In this document: piece by piece, positions 15,949-25,591 of the stretch
Layout: each line of letters begins with the position of its first letter
Position numbering within the stretch: position 1 is the first letter of the stretch
DNA from: Asticcacaulis taihuensis
Lineage (GTDB): Bacteria; Pseudomonadota; Alphaproteobacteria; Caulobacterales; Caulobacteraceae
Assembly: GCF_900100255.1 (NCBI RefSeq)
Contig: NZ_FMTS01000001.1
Coordinates: forward strand, 496,001 to 560,000
Direction: 5' to 3'
DNA: 64,000 nt
Notes under the pieces: model-generated
Database searches by the model: none
What the model saw: only the letters and a program-made list of their open reading frames with translations
What the model was told of the DNA's origin: nothing
Made by a program: the position numbers and the translations under genes

Positions 15949-18900
15949 TTACGCAACGAACCCGATCAGACCGTTCTTTTCCGCAAGCGTGCCGTTCTCC
16001 AGGAGCGTATCGATTTCCTGATCGATAACGCCTTTCAGCTGGGCGCTCGTCGCGGCGAAGCCAAACAGGCGCGAGACCGCCATGGCCAGTTCGGACCGGC
16101 TGGCGCCAAAGTTCTCTGTAATGACTTTGCGAATGGCGGCCTGGATTTCGGCGGGCGGCAACATGTCGGATTTGCGCAGGCTGGCTGACGCGACCTGCGA
16201 GCGGTCCCTGACCGCCACCTCCTGATCTGGGAGGGAATAGAACTCGCCCTCAGCCTTGATCAATCCGCGGGCGACATTGAGACGCACCGCGCTTGCTACC
16301 ACGCCCCGGATCCGGTTGCCCGCGCGTTGCAGCCCCCACAGCATCCGGATACGTGTCGCCACTTCGTCCTCGTGAATTGGGCCTTCCGCTTCGACGATCT
16401 TCAACACATAGTCCGCCATCAGACCAGACGGCACATCATGCGGCTCGACCGACAGGTTTACCGGAAAGCTGGCCTCCAGGTAGGGCATACGTGCGTCAAC
16501 AGCGGCGACAGCGCCAACCACAGGCGTCACGACGTCGCCCTCACCGTCTTGATGGAATTCAAAACTGACGGGTACGGCCTGCTGTGCGCGGTAGCCCTCT
16601 TCGTCGCGCTCCCGCCACTCGGCCCGCGCCGCCGCGATCGCGTCTTCAACCTTTTTCAGTTCTTCGCTTGGACGCAGATACCAGTCGGCGCTCCAGATGC
16701 GGTGAATAATCCAGCCGTGCGCCTCCAGAACCTGCTGGCGCAGACGGTCGCGGTCACGGGCCGAGCGTGAGGAATGGTACTGGACGCCATCACATTCGAT
16801 GCCCAGGACAAAGCGCCCCGGCTTGTCGGGATCGGCCACAGCCAGGTCTACGCGAAACCCGGAGGCGCCGATCTGGGCTTTCACGTCATAGCCCAGCGCC
16901 GTGAGACGTTCGCAGACCTGCTGTTCGAACTCGCTGTCGTAATCGGCATCCAGGGCCTCCCCCTGCCCGAAATGGCCGGTTTCAGCAAAGGTCAGGAATA
17001 GCTTCAGGGCCGCGACACCGCGTGAGCGCGTCCGTTCGAGGTCGATGTCACCACCGGTGAAATTGCAGAAGACTTCGCAACGGATCTTGGCGCGCGAGAT
17101 CAGGACGTTCAGCCGGCGCTCCCCGCCCTCACCGCTCAACGGACCGAACGAATGAGCGAGATAGCCTTCCTTGGTCTTGCCATAGCCGACCGAGATGAAG
17201 ATGACATCTCGCTCATCGCCCTGGATGTTTTCCAGGTTCTTGACGAAAAACGGTTCGTTGCGGCTGGCGCTGAAGTGCTCTTCCAGTTCCGGATGAGCGC
17301 GCCGCATCAATTCCAGTTCCTTCAGGATACATTGGCGTTGCGAGACCGAGAAGGTCGCAACGCCCAGACTCTGTTCCGGGAACTGGCGGACATGCGCGAT
17401 CACCGCCTCGGCAACGCGCTTGGCCTCCAGCGGATTGGTACGGGTGCCGCCGCGTTCGTAAAACGTGTCGCGCATCAAATGGAATTTCAGGCCCATGCCG
17501 GCGACGGCGTCATAGGGACTGGGCACGATGAACAGACGGTTCTCGTAGAATTCGCGGTTGGAGACAGCGATCAGCGACTGGTGCTTCGAGCGGTAGTGCC
17601 AACTGAGCATGCGGTGCGGCACGCCCTTAGCGAGGCACAGGTCAAGAATGCTCTCCGCGTCCTTGGCCTGGATGGTGATGGCATCGTCGTCTTCGGGCTC
17701 TTCCTCGCCAGTCAGCTTCTTGAAGAAGGAGGTCGGGGGCAACTGACGTTCATCGCCCACAACGACCAACTGCTTGACCCGTGCGATGGCGCCCAGGGCA
17801 TCTACTGGCTCGATCTGGCTGGCCTCATCCATGACCAGCAGGTCAAAGTCCAGGGTGCCGGGTTTCAGGAACTGCGCCACTGATAGCGGAGACATCATGA
17901 AGACGGGCTTCAATTGCTGGATCGCCGGCCCCGCCTTTTCGAGGAGCAGACGGATCGGCAGGTGGCTGCGTTTTTTCGCCATTTCCGCGTTCAGGACACC
18001 GAGCGGACCGATGCCGGCGGCGCCCTTGGGCCGTCCCTCGCCATGCTGCAGGGCGATCTGTTCCTTGGCCAGCTCAATGCGCGCTGTGTCCAGTTGGCGG
18101 AATTGCGTCACCAGCCGGTTCTGATTTTCGCCGTCGAAGGCCTTCAACTCTGGCCAGGCCTTGAACAGTTCCCCGCGCAGGACATTGGTGTAGGCGCCGT
18201 CAAAAGCGCTGACAATGTCAGGGCCCTGGAGGTCGCCGCGGTGTATGGCCTCCACCACCGTGCCAACCCCCATAGCCGCCAGTGCCCTGCCTCGGGCCGC
18301 GAACGCAATAAAGCGACTGAGCGCTTCCACATGACCCATCCAGCCCGCTAGGCGCGTCTGCAAGGCTGAGACCTCAACCGCACCCGACGGGTCGATTTGC
18401 GGATCGCTCAACGCCAGTTGACGGACAACGCGCGCATAGGCGTCGGTAAACCCTTTCAGACTTACCGATAGAACCTCCCGCGCCTGATCGGCAGCGACGA
18501 CCTCGGCATCGCCCATCATCGCCAGCTTCGACCAAGTGGCCTCGGGTAGATCCGGCTGGTCAAACCGCCAGTCGGCGATAGCCGTCAGTTCAGTCCAGTC
18601 GCTGCTCGCCCCGTCCCATCGCCTGCCAAAGACCTCGCCGTGTCGCGCCAGGGCAGAGAAATCGGTCTCCGCCGTCTGCAGGGCGATGGCCAGATCGACG
18701 ATACGTAGGCGGTCTTCCGGCGTTGCCGGTAAGACGCCTGTCACATAGGAGCGCAGCAAAGCTATGTTTCGCTTGAATGCGCCATCCAGGAATCGAAACA
18801 GGTTCCGGCTTTTGACAACGAGATCTTCGCGGATGGCGCCGTAGGGTGCCGACAGGCCCGTGTCATTGAAGACGCCCCGCGCCTGCGTGCGCAGGTCGGC

Positions 18901-20697
18901 CAGACGACGGCCCGCGTCCAGCAAGGCTGAAATGGTTTTAGGCTGGCGCCAACCGGGATGCGCCAGCGCCGAACGGTCCACCCGGCTCGGCACGGTGCTC
19001 AGTTGGAGATAGTCGCTCGCAGTCTGCAGGTCCCCCAGGACCTTCACATCGGGGGCGCCGAAGTGGAGCGACGCTTTGGCCCCCTGCGCCAGTGCCGTCT
19101 GCAGATTGGCATCGACTTCCTTGATGACCGTAACCACCTGATCGCGTTCTGCCGGATCGAAAGCGTCCGCGCCCACACCGCGCCAGGGATGCTGGGGAAT
19201 GGGCCCTAGGTCGCGCGACCGCTCCGCCAGTTCGACGGCAATGGCGCGGCGTGACACCACGTCTTCCGTCGACCAGTCTCCGGCTGTTGGCAGCGCGAGC
19301 CCTTCACCGGGACGCCCCGCCTCTTCCCATTTGGCAAGCCGACCGAGCAGCCGCTGCGGTGCGATGCCTGAAGGTAACAAGGGGGCGTGCAGACGGCCGG
19401 CAAACGTGTTTAGGGTCTCCGTGGTATCCGTCAGGCGTTGAATGACCGTCAGATCACCGCGCGCCGGACGCAAGGCCCCGTCCCGTGTGCGCTTCAGTTC
19501 TTCCAGCACGGCCCGTTTGTTGATCTTGTTCGAATGCAGCTCCAGCGTCAGCGGCCCCAGGCCAACAGCCTTCAGGCGCCGGTGGACCACATCGAGCGCG
19601 GCCATCTTCTCCGACACGAACAGGACCTTCTTGCCACGCGCCGCGGCCGCTGCGATAATATTGGTGATGGTCTGTGACTTGCCCGTTCCCGGTGGTCCCT
19701 TGATGACCAGGGTTCTCCCGCCGGCGGCCTCGGCAATCGCGACGGTCTGGGAGCTATCGGCGTCAACGACATGGTGCAATTCCAGTGGACGGATCGCATC
19801 ATCAATGGCGGCCGTATCCGAAATGAGCGGCTCAGAGGCTTCAAAGCCGTCGCGCAGCAAGGCCGAGATCAGCGCATTGTCCTCGATGCTGTCCTGGGCT
19901 GGCCAATTGTCAGGGTCGAGGTCCCGATACATCAGGAACTTCGAGAAAGAGAAGAAACCCAGCACCATGGCATCGGGCAGAACCTGCCATGTGGGCTTGC
20001 TGGAGACGGTTTCCGCAACGCGCGCGAAATAGCCCGCCAGGTCCAGTTCGTCTTCGTCCTTGAAATCCTCGATGATTAGGCTGAACTCAGCCTTCATTTT
20101 GGCCTGAAGGGTCAGGTTCGGGGATGGCGGTTCGTCCCGCCATTTGAGCTTGAATTTGTCGGCGGCACTCGACCGCTCCAACTGGACCGGGAGCAGAACG
20201 AGCGGGGCATGACGCACCAGCTCGGAATTGTCGGCGTCATACCAGCGCAGTAAACCCACGGCGAGATATAGGATGTTGACGCCCTGCTCCTGCTCCAGGG
20301 TCTGGGCATCATACCAGACATCGAACAGGCGTTTCTGCAGACCTTCCGAGGTCAGACGGGTCTGCAATCTCAAATCCGTATGCCGAGACGCTTTTCCGGA
20401 ACTGTCGAGCTTATCGTCTTCCGGCTGCGGAATGCCGCCGGTTTCGGTATCATCCTCGTCCAGTTCAGCCCGATCTTCCGCGCTCAGTTGTACGCCCGGC
20501 AGGAAGGTCATGCTCTTGCCGTCACTCAAGGTCCGGAAGACTTCCACCGCCTTTTCATCGACGATCTCGATGGCGCGGTTGTTCCGTGTGCGGAGCGGTA
20601 CATTGAGGAGGCGATTGCGGGTGGAGAGGTCGAGGAGCGCGTGCCGCTCCTTGAGAAGGCGCTCGCGAATAGATACCAGATTTTCCCCGTCAGCCAT
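15949..20697 (-). CDS. DUF4011 / superfamily 1 helicase / MTES_1575-type nuclease / DUF3320 fusion
   Basis: A protein of about 1582 residues. It begins with a DUF4011-like region (RLLKERHALLDLSTRNRLLN). The helicase core has Walker A GPPGTGKSQTIT, DEAD-type VMDEASQIEPVDALG, VVGDERQLPPTSFF, GDERDVIFISVGYG and RLNVLISRAK, which places it near Upf1-like SF1 enzymes. A Vsr/PD-(D/E)xK-type nuclease follows (GIECDGVQYHSSRSARDRDR), then a DUF3320-like tail. Such helicase-nuclease fusions appear among candidate anti-phage proteins, though the cellular role here is unproven. The ATG at 20697 or one four codons earlier could be used; a longer N-terminus is unlikely. It is transcribed alone. Confidence 0.9.
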   Translation of the reverse strand: MADGENLVSIRERLLKERHALLDLSTRNRLLNVPLRTRNNRAIEIVDEKAVEVFRTLSDGKSMTFLPGVQLSAEDRAELDEDDTETGGIPQPEDDKLDSSGKASRHTDLRLQTRLTSEGLQKRLFDVWYDAQTLEQEQGVNILYLAVGLLRWYDADNSELVRHAPLVLLPVQLERSSAADKFKLKWRDEPPSPNLTLQAKMKAEFSLIIEDFKDEDELDLAGYFARVAETVSSKPTWQVLPDAMVLGFFSFSKFLMYRDLDPDNWPAQDSIEDNALISALLRDGFEASEPLISDTAAIDDAIRPLELHHVVDADSSQTVAIAEAAGGRTLVIKGPPGTGKSQTITNIIAAAAARGKKVLFVSEKMAALDVVHRRLKAVGLGPLTLELHSNKINKRAVLEELKRTRDGALRPARGDLTVIQRLTDTTETLNTFAGRLHAPLLPSGIAPQRLLGRLAKWEEAGRPGEGLALPTAGDWSTEDVVSRRAIAVELAERSRDLGPIPQHPWRGVGADAFDPAERDQVVTVIKEVDANLQTALAQGAKASLHFGAPDVKVLGDLQTASDYLQLSTVPSRVDRSALAHPGWRQPKTISALLDAGRRLADLRTQARGVFNDTGLSAPYGAIREDLVVKSRNLFRFLDGAFKRNIALLRSYVTGVLPATPEDRLRIVDLAIALQTAETDFSALARHGEVFGRRWDGASSDWTELTAIADWRFDQPDLPEATWSKLAMMGDAEVVAADQAREVLSVSLKGFTDAYARVVRQLALSDPQIDPSGAVEVSALQTRLAGWMGHVEALSRFIAFAARGRALAAMGVGTVVEAIHRGDLQGPDIVSAFDGAYTNVLRGELFKAWPELKAFDGENQNRLVTQFRQLDTARIELAKEQIALQHGEGRPKGAAGIGPLGVLNAEMAKKRSHLPIRLLLEKAGPAIQQLKPVFMMSPLSVAQFLKPGTLDFDLLVMDEASQIEPVDALGAIARVKQLVVVGDERQLPPTSFFKKLTGEEEPEDDDAITIQAKDAESILDLCLAKGVPHRMLSWHYRSKHQSLIAVSNREFYENRLFIVPSPYDAVAGMGLKFHLMRDTFYERGGTRTNPLEAKRVAEAVIAHVRQFPEQSLGVATFSVSQRQCILKELELMRRAHPELEEHFSASRNEPFFVKNLENIQGDERDVIFISVGYGKTKEGYLAHSFGPLSGEGGERRLNVLISRAKIRCEVFCNFTGGDIDLERTRSRGVAALKLFLTFAETGHFGQGEALDADYDSEFEQQVCERLTALGYDVKAQIGASGFRVDLAVADPDKPGRFVLGIECDGVQYHSSRSARDRDRLRQQVLEAHGWIIHRIWSADWYLRPSEELKKVEDAIAAARAEWRERDEEGYRAQQAVPVSFEFHQDGEGDVVTPVVGAVAAVDARMPYLEASFPVNLSVEPHDVPSGLMADYVLKIVEAEGPIHEDEVATRIRMLWGLQRAGNRIRGVVASAVRLNVARGLIKAEGEFYSLPDQEVAVRDRSQVASASLRKSDMLPPAEIQAAIRKVITENFGASRSELAMAVSRLFGFAATSAQLKGVIDQEIDTLLENGTLAEKNGLIGFVA

Positions 20698-20886
20698 GCC
20701 GTGCCCCATCCATCTTTTCCAACCTATCAACCCCTGAGCGAAAAAGTTCAAGCGCGTAATCGTCACCGACACCGCCACCCGCGACCGGCAAAACATAAGG
20801 AAGGCGTATTTGGTCAGTCATTCAGAGACCTGTATGCCTAGGTTTCCGATCCGCCGTACTGGCAGATCCTCATTCAGGATAATCCT

Positions 20887-21141
20887 ATGAGCGTAGAAAC
20901 CCTTATTATCTGGCTCGTAGTGGGCGCAATCGCTGGCTGGCTGGCCGGCGCCGTCGTCAAGGGCGGCGGCTTTGGTCTCGTCGGCGACATCGTCGTGGGC
21001 ATCGTGGGCGCCATCATCGGCGGCTGGCTGGCCGGCGTTTTGGGAATTCATATAGGCGGCGGCATAATTGCTTCGATCATCACGGCCACCGGTGGGGCGA
21101 TCGTATTGCTGTTACTGGTGCGCTTGGTCAGGCGAGCCTAA
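20887..21141 (+). CDS. GlsB/YeaQ/YmgE family small membrane protein
   Basis: An 84-residue, very hydrophobic protein with three membrane segments and glycine-rich turns (GAIAGWLAGAVVKGGGFG, IVGAIIGGWLAGVLGI). The pattern is that of the transglycosylase-associated GlsB/YeaQ/YmgE family, often linked to general stress. AGGA precedes the start. It diverges from the helicase gene. Confidence 0.9.
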   Translation: MSVETLIIWLVVGAIAGWLAGAVVKGGGFGLVGDIVVGIVGAIIGGWLAGVLGIHIGGGIIASIITATGGAIVLLLLVRLVRRA

Positions 21142-21187
21142 CGCAAGAACAGGTCTGCCCGCTGACACGATGTCAAGCTCACCAGGC

Positions 21188-21616
21188 CTAGCTGTCTGGA
21201 TCGGCTGACCAGGTTGCCAAGAGCATACGCAGGGTCGGGTTACTGACCATCGTGTGGGCGAGCGCCGGCGACATCCAGGCGGTTTGCCGCTGACTGGCTT
21301 CCGGCCAGAAAGCCAATTGCCGGTCGATGCGCATCGGGTAGACGTCAACCACGATCTCCGCCGGTGCCTCGGCGCCCTTGGGTTGCTTCATGTAGGTGAA
21401 GGTGCCGACAGGCTTTGTTGCGATTTCACCAATCAAGCCGGCTTCTTCATAGGCCTCCCGCGCCGCCGCGTCCGGGTCGGTAAAGTCGTCCATAGGCCAT
21501 CCCTTCGGGATGATCCATTGGCGCGTCCCCCGCGACGTAACCAGCAGAACCTCCCGCTCACCTGCGGGGGTCAGGCGGTAGGGCAGCGCACCGATCTGTC
21601 GATAGGATAGGTCCAC
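21188..21616 (-). CDS. NUDIX hydrolase
   Basis: A 142-residue protein with a NUDIX box starting at about residue 38: GWPMDDFTDPDAAAREAYEEAG carries the REAYEEAG core. The first half of the box holds an insertion compared with the strict G-x5-E spacing, common in diphosphoinositol-polyphosphate-type NUDIX enzymes. It probably hydrolyses a nucleoside-diphosphate-linked substrate. It converges with the GlsB-like gene. Confidence 0.88.
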   Translation of the reverse strand: MDLSYRQIGALPYRLTPAGEREVLLVTSRGTRQWIIPKGWPMDDFTDPDAAAREAYEEAGLIGEIATKPVGTFTYMKQPKGAEAPAEIVVDVYPMRIDRQLAFWPEASQRQTAWMSPALAHTMVSNPTLRMLLATWSADPDS

Positions 21617-21732
21617 GGATTGATTCAGGCCTGATGTTGAAACTGCACACCAGTTTTCAGTGCTTCGGGTTATGAATCAATTGGGAATGGTTATCTGTCA
21701 CCCGCTGTGTGCACCGATCTCTCAAAGTCCTG

Positions 21733-22242
21733 TCAATATGGGGATCCGTCCTTATGAACGAAACGCCACAGGCCGTCTGTGAGGACGGCCTTCAAGTCGT
21801 CATCTGGATAAGTGCCCTCGTCACCTGGACTGCGATCTCCGATTTCCAGATAGGTCACCTTCTCAGTGGTATTGTTGACGAGATGGTGGGCATTGCCCGT
21901 CCCGGCTTTGAAGCCCGCGCAAAGGCCCGGACCTAACGGGGTTTCACCCGCATCCGTAAATAGCGTTGGGAAGCCCGCAAGGATATAGACAAACTCGTCC
22001 TGCTTAGAGTGGGCGTGGCGTAAAGCCGATATAGCGCCCGGCTGCAGTTCCGTCAGATTGACGCCGAAATTACCAAGCCCGAAGACATCGCCCAGTTGCC
22101 GCTTCGTGCGCCCGGCCATGCGCGAGGCAAAGGGCTCTGGATAGTTCGAAGGCCGCACGCGGGCCGGCACGTTTGCAGCGACGACCGCAACCGGAGTGGC
22201 ATCGGAGATAGCCTTCGACGGCTTGTCTTCTGGTTCTATCAC
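21733..22242 (-). CDS. Cupin-domain protein
   Basis: A 169-residue protein with a cupin core: HAHSKQDEFVYILAG supplies motif 1 with two histidines and a glutamate, and the later HHLVNNTTEK gives the motif 2 histidine. It likely binds a metal, with unknown substrate. Its start overlaps the end of the SnoaL-like gene by four bases, so it is the last gene of a four-gene operon (PEBP, oxidoreductase, SnoaL, cupin) that diverges from an AraC regulator. Confidence 0.85.
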   Translation of the reverse strand: MIEPEDKPSKAISDATPVAVVAANVPARVRPSNYPEPFASRMAGRTKRQLGDVFGLGNFGVNLTELQPGAISALRHAHSKQDEFVYILAGFPTLFTDAGETPLGPGLCAGFKAGTGNAHHLVNNTTEKVTYLEIGDRSPGDEGTYPDDDLKAVLTDGLWRFVHKDGSPY

Positions 22243-22616
22243 GCGGCACCCGTCGGATTGACGACGTCCGGCGGATAAGTGCCGTGGCCTTCGATGACAC
22301 GATCATCCTTAAGCCGAAGAATCTCACTGACGCGTACGCCCGCCTGGTTCATATAAAGGATCACGATGTGATCGACGCCGGCGAACACGGCCTCAACGGT
22401 GAAGCGCAGGTCCGGGATCGCCTTGATGCCCGCACGCCAATACTCCCGAATTTCAGCTTTACCCTGCAACCGTCCACCACTGTCGGGGCGGATTCGTCTC
22501 GCAAACGGCGAGGTGAAGGTGGCATCCTCATGGAAATGCGCCAGCACGCGCTCAATATCGTGGGCATTCCAGGCGGCGGCCCAATCCTCTGCGAACGCTT
22601 TCGGATCGATACTCAT
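22239..22616 (-). CDS. SnoaL-like / NTF2-fold protein
   Basis: A 125-residue protein with the NTF2/SnoaL pattern: helix AFAEDWAAAWNAHDIERVLAHF, then strand and the PFA segment, then VEAVFAGVDHIVILYMN. Such proteins are small isomerases or cyclases, or have no enzymatic role. It is translationally coupled to the cupin gene (four-base overlap) and follows the oxidoreductase gene by 12 bases. Confidence 0.85.
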   Translation of the reverse strand: MSIDPKAFAEDWAAAWNAHDIERVLAHFHEDATFTSPFARRIRPDSGGRLQGKAEIREYWRAGIKAIPDLRFTVEAVFAGVDHIVILYMNQAGVRVSEILRLKDDRVIEGHGTYPPDVVNPTGAA

Positions 22617-22628
22617 ACAGTGTCTCCC

Positions 22629-23504
22629 TTATTTCAGGCGCTTCGTCCGCGCAATGGCGGCGATTACCCCGATCATGTCCGTCCCACCTTCGCCCATTTC
22701 GACGGCATTTTTCAACAGGCCCTGACCGGCATCGAGCAAGGGGGTGGCACAGTTTTTCGACTCGGCGAGGCTTTGGATCAGACAACAATTCTGCAGCACG
22801 TCGCTGATGGCCGCCTGGGCGGTTAAGTCGTTGGCGACCACCTTAGCGAGCTTGCCTCGCGAAACGGCGCTTGCCATAGGTCCGGCATCAAGAATGGTAC
22901 GGAACAGATCAGCATCCAGACCGACCGATCGTGCGAAGTTGACGGCCTCGGCCAACCCCGTCACCAGCGTAATGAGAAATAGATTTACCGCCAGCTTTAT
23001 ACGGAGCGCCCCCGGCACCGGCCCGCACGGATACATATCCTTGGCCATTTTCAGGATAAGGGGCTGAACTTCGGCAATGACAGCGTCGACACCGGAGGCC
23101 ATCGCCACGAGTTCCGCCCGTTCGGCCACCCCCCGCGAACCGGAAACAGGGCATTCGACATGATGTCCCCCCGCTGCCTCCACATCCCGTGCCAATGCGG
23201 CTGAATAGTCAGGTGCGACGGTTCCCATATTGACCAGGATGCGCCCGCTGACGTGGCGTTGAAAACAGTCGGTATCGCGGCCCAGCACCTCATCGATTGC
23301 TTGGCTGTTTCGCAGCATCAGAATTACGACCCTTGCGGCGCTCATCGCCTCCGTGGCGGATGGGATAACCTGCGCTCCCAGCGCCGCCAGGCGCTGAGCC
23401 GCCGGTGCCGACCGGTTCCATACCCTCAAGGCGACACCGGATCGGAGCAAGTTCGCCGCCATCGGCTCGCCCATCAATCCAAGGCCTAGAAACGCTACCT
23501 TCAT
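22629..23504 (-). CDS. NAD(P)-dependent oxidoreductase of the 3-hydroxyisobutyrate dehydrogenase family
   Basis: A 291-residue protein starting MKVAFLGLGLMGEPMAANLL, a Rossmann dinucleotide site (GLGLMG). The substrate motif region (CPVSGSRGVAE, about residues 116-126) and a catalytic-lysine region (RIKLAVNLFLI near 163-173) match the beta-hydroxyacid dehydrogenase family. The substrate is unknown; succinic semialdehyde or a similar hydroxyacid is possible. GGAGG precedes the ATG closely. An in-frame upstream ATG is rejected because its extension has no folded motif. Confidence 0.9.
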   Translation of the reverse strand: MKVAFLGLGLMGEPMAANLLRSGVALRVWNRSAPAAQRLAALGAQVIPSATEAMSAARVVILMLRNSQAIDEVLGRDTDCFQRHVSGRILVNMGTVAPDYSAALARDVEAAGGHHVECPVSGSRGVAERAELVAMASGVDAVIAEVQPLILKMAKDMYPCGPVPGALRIKLAVNLFLITLVTGLAEAVNFARSVGLDADLFRTILDAGPMASAVSRGKLAKVVANDLTAQAAISDVLQNCCLIQSLAESKNCATPLLDAGQGLLKNAVEMGEGGTDMIGVIAAIARTKRLK

Positions 23505-23551
23505 GTTTCCTCCAAGTGGACATTCCCTACCCGGCCCGCTCTCCCCTTCCG

Positions 23552-24082
23552 TCAACGACCGTAATTGAAGCGCAAGGTGGCTGTGCCAATGACGTGCTCG
23601 TGCGCCAGAAAGCCAGCGAGCGCTGGCGTTGTGCTGGCGTCGACTGGAAGATGGGAGATATTTAGCGCCTTGACGGTCAGCAGGTATGCGTGGGTGCTTC
23701 CGACCGGCGGACAGATACCGACATAGCCCGGCCTTCCCATATCGGTGCGCGGTTCCAGTGCGCCGGAAGGCAGTTCACTTTCTGAAAGCCCGGTAGCGTT
23801 ACCCGGCACATTGGCGACGACCCAGTGCATGAAACCGACGTCCGTTGGTGCGTCTTTGTCATATAGTGTCACCAGGAAGCTCAGCGTGCCGGCGGGTACA
23901 TCGCTCCAGGTCAAAACCGGCGCCCGGTTGCTGCCCTCACAGCCGAGCCCGTAGCCTTGCGCGAGAACCATCGAAGCTGCCGGAGCGCCGTTGACAATGT
24001 CCGGGCTCGCCACTGAAAAGGGTTTAGCGGCTGCGGGGCCGCAGACGCTCAGCATTAGGGCTATTACCAAAGAAAAACGCAT
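23552..24082 (-). CDS. YbhB/YbcL-type phosphatidylethanolamine-binding family protein
   Basis: A 176-residue protein with a signal peptide (MRFSLVIALMLSVCGPAAA) and the PEBP core: GYGLGCEGSNRAPVLTWSDV, then LYDKDAP and HWVVANVP. It is likely periplasmic. Bacterial members have no settled function. First gene of the operon that diverges from the AraC regulator. Confidence 0.9.
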   Translation of the reverse strand: MRFSLVIALMLSVCGPAAAKPFSVASPDIVNGAPAASMVLAQGYGLGCEGSNRAPVLTWSDVPAGTLSFLVTLYDKDAPTDVGFMHWVVANVPGNATGLSESELPSGALEPRTDMGRPGYVGICPPVGSTHAYLLTVKALNISHLPVDASTTPALAGFLAHEHVIGTATLRFNYGR

Positions 24083-24183
24083 ATCAAACTCCTGATTTTA
24101 TTCACCTTGGCACATAATGATGCGCATAGATGTGCGTTGAAGTGCATTTTTCGTGCTGAATCGCGCAAATCGGGCCACATCCC

Positions 24184-25077
24184 ATGGTCTTTACCAATGA
24201 CAACAGGGTAATGTGCATCATGCCCCCTCTTCCAGACATCACATCGGACACCTATCAACGCCGGATTTGGCAGCGCCCCGATGTCGGCGCCACTGCCACG
24301 GTTCGCCAGGATCTTGACGTCAGGATTTCCAGTCTGCTTGTGCTTCAGCCCTCGCTGATCGTGGTCGAGCAGGGTCACAAGACGGTGCACTGGGACGGCG
24401 GCCACATTCGGGCAGGCAAGGGAGAAGCCGTTTGGCTCTCAAAAGGGCGGTACGACGTGATCAATGAGCCGGCACCGGGTGGCGCCTATGAAGCCTTTTG
24501 GCTTGCCTGGACGCCAGCCAGCCTGGACCGCCGTCGCACGACAGCCGCACAGAATAGTAGGTCAACGCCTCAGGCGATTATGCTCCAGCCAGAAATGACC
24601 GATGCCCTGCAGCGGGCCCATCTGAGCATTGGCGATCCCAAACTCCCCGACGCTATCGCCTTACATCGCATGGAGGAGGTTCTTTACTGGCTGGGTCATC
24701 TCGGCATCCGCATCGACCATTCATCGGATATCACTTTGACTGACCGCGTCAGCACTCTTATTGCGAGCGATCCCGGTCATCCCTGGACACTCCAGGCCGT
24801 TGCCTCACGCTTAATCGTCAGTGAAGCGACTTTGCGACGCACGCTGTCGGATAAGGGCACGGGGTTTACGGAGTTGTTGATTGACGCGCGCATGTCCGCA
24901 GCGCTGTCTCTGTTGCAGAGCACAGATTACCCGGTTGATCGCATCGCACTCGAAGTTGGCTACGCCTCGCCCTCTCGGTTCTCTGTGCGATTCCGTGCGC
25001 GCTTCGGTTTTGCGCCTACAGCAATTCGTGGCCATAAGCGCTTACGCAAGTTCCAGGAGTTTCGCGAGTGCCCCTAA
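24184..25077 (+). CDS. AraC family transcriptional regulator
   Basis: A 297-residue protein with an N-terminal cupin-like sensing domain (residues 30-100, ISSLLVLQPSLIVVEQG) and a C-terminal pair of helix-turn-helix motifs. SRLIVSEATLRRTLSDKGTGF forms the first and VALEVGYASPSRFS-type (IALEVGYASPSRFS) the second. Divergent from the PEBP operon with a 101-base shared region, so it probably controls that operon. Starts at 24184, 24211 or 24220 are all possible. Its end overlaps the response regulator by 36 bases. Confidence 0.88.
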   Translation: MVFTNDNRVMCIMPPLPDITSDTYQRRIWQRPDVGATATVRQDLDVRISSLLVLQPSLIVVEQGHKTVHWDGGHIRAGKGEAVWLSKGRYDVINEPAPGGAYEAFWLAWTPASLDRRRTTAAQNSRSTPQAIMLQPEMTDALQRAHLSIGDPKLPDAIALHRMEEVLYWLGHLGIRIDHSSDITLTDRVSTLIASDPGHPWTLQAVASRLIVSEATLRRTLSDKGTGFTELLIDARMSAALSLLQSTDYPVDRIALEVGYASPSRFSVRFRARFGFAPTAIRGHKRLRKFQEFRECP

Positions 25078-25437
25078 GTCGACAGGCTTAGTCAGGTGAT
25101 CGTTGAAACCGGCTTCGGCCGTGCGCTTGCGCGTCTCTGTATCGCCCCACCCTGTCTGCGCGACAACCCGCGTATCGGTCAGAACCGGATCCCGACGAAG
25201 CTGACGGCAGACCTCGTAGCCATCCATTATGGGCATGCCAATATCGAGAAGCACGATTTCCGGCTGGAAATCGTGCGCGACCGCGACCGCGGAGCGCCCG
25301 TCGAAACAAGTCCGTACGTCGCAACCGTATAGCTCCATCGCCCAGGACAGAGTCATGGCAGACGGCTCGTTGTCGTCCACGACCAGAACACGGCGCGGGG
25401 CTTTTCGGGAATAGTCGGGCATGATTTCGGCGAACAT
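25042..25437 (-). CDS. Stand-alone response regulator receiver protein
   Basis: A 131-residue receiver domain without output domain. D21/D22, phospho-acceptor D65 in IVLLDIGMP, T95 and K117 (LTKPVD) are all present. Single-domain receivers often act on histidine kinases or in phosphorelays, as is common in Caulobacterales. No histidine kinase is adjacent. It converges with the AraC gene and overlaps it. Confidence 0.88.
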   Translation of the reverse strand: MFAEIMPDYSRKAPRRVLVVDDNEPSAMTLSWAMELYGCDVRTCFDGRSAVAVAHDFQPEIVLLDIGMPIMDGYEVCRQLRRDPVLTDTRVVAQTGWGDTETRKRTAEAGFNDHLTKPVDLGALAKLLELA

Positions 25438-25591
25438 AATTGGCGTCCTCTACTCGCGTTTTGCGGCTGCATATGCTGAGAGTGATCCGCCGGGTTCAAC
25501 TCGTTGACCGAATCTTTGACCTTATTCGTTTAAGGGTAGTTAACCACAAATAAGGATGGAATATGGATAGTTCGCACGGCGAAGTATCCGT

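Noticed and set aside
16293-20840. Plus-strand frames opposite the giant helicase (for example 17152-17883)
   Set aside because: Shadows of the codon bias of the real minus-strand gene.
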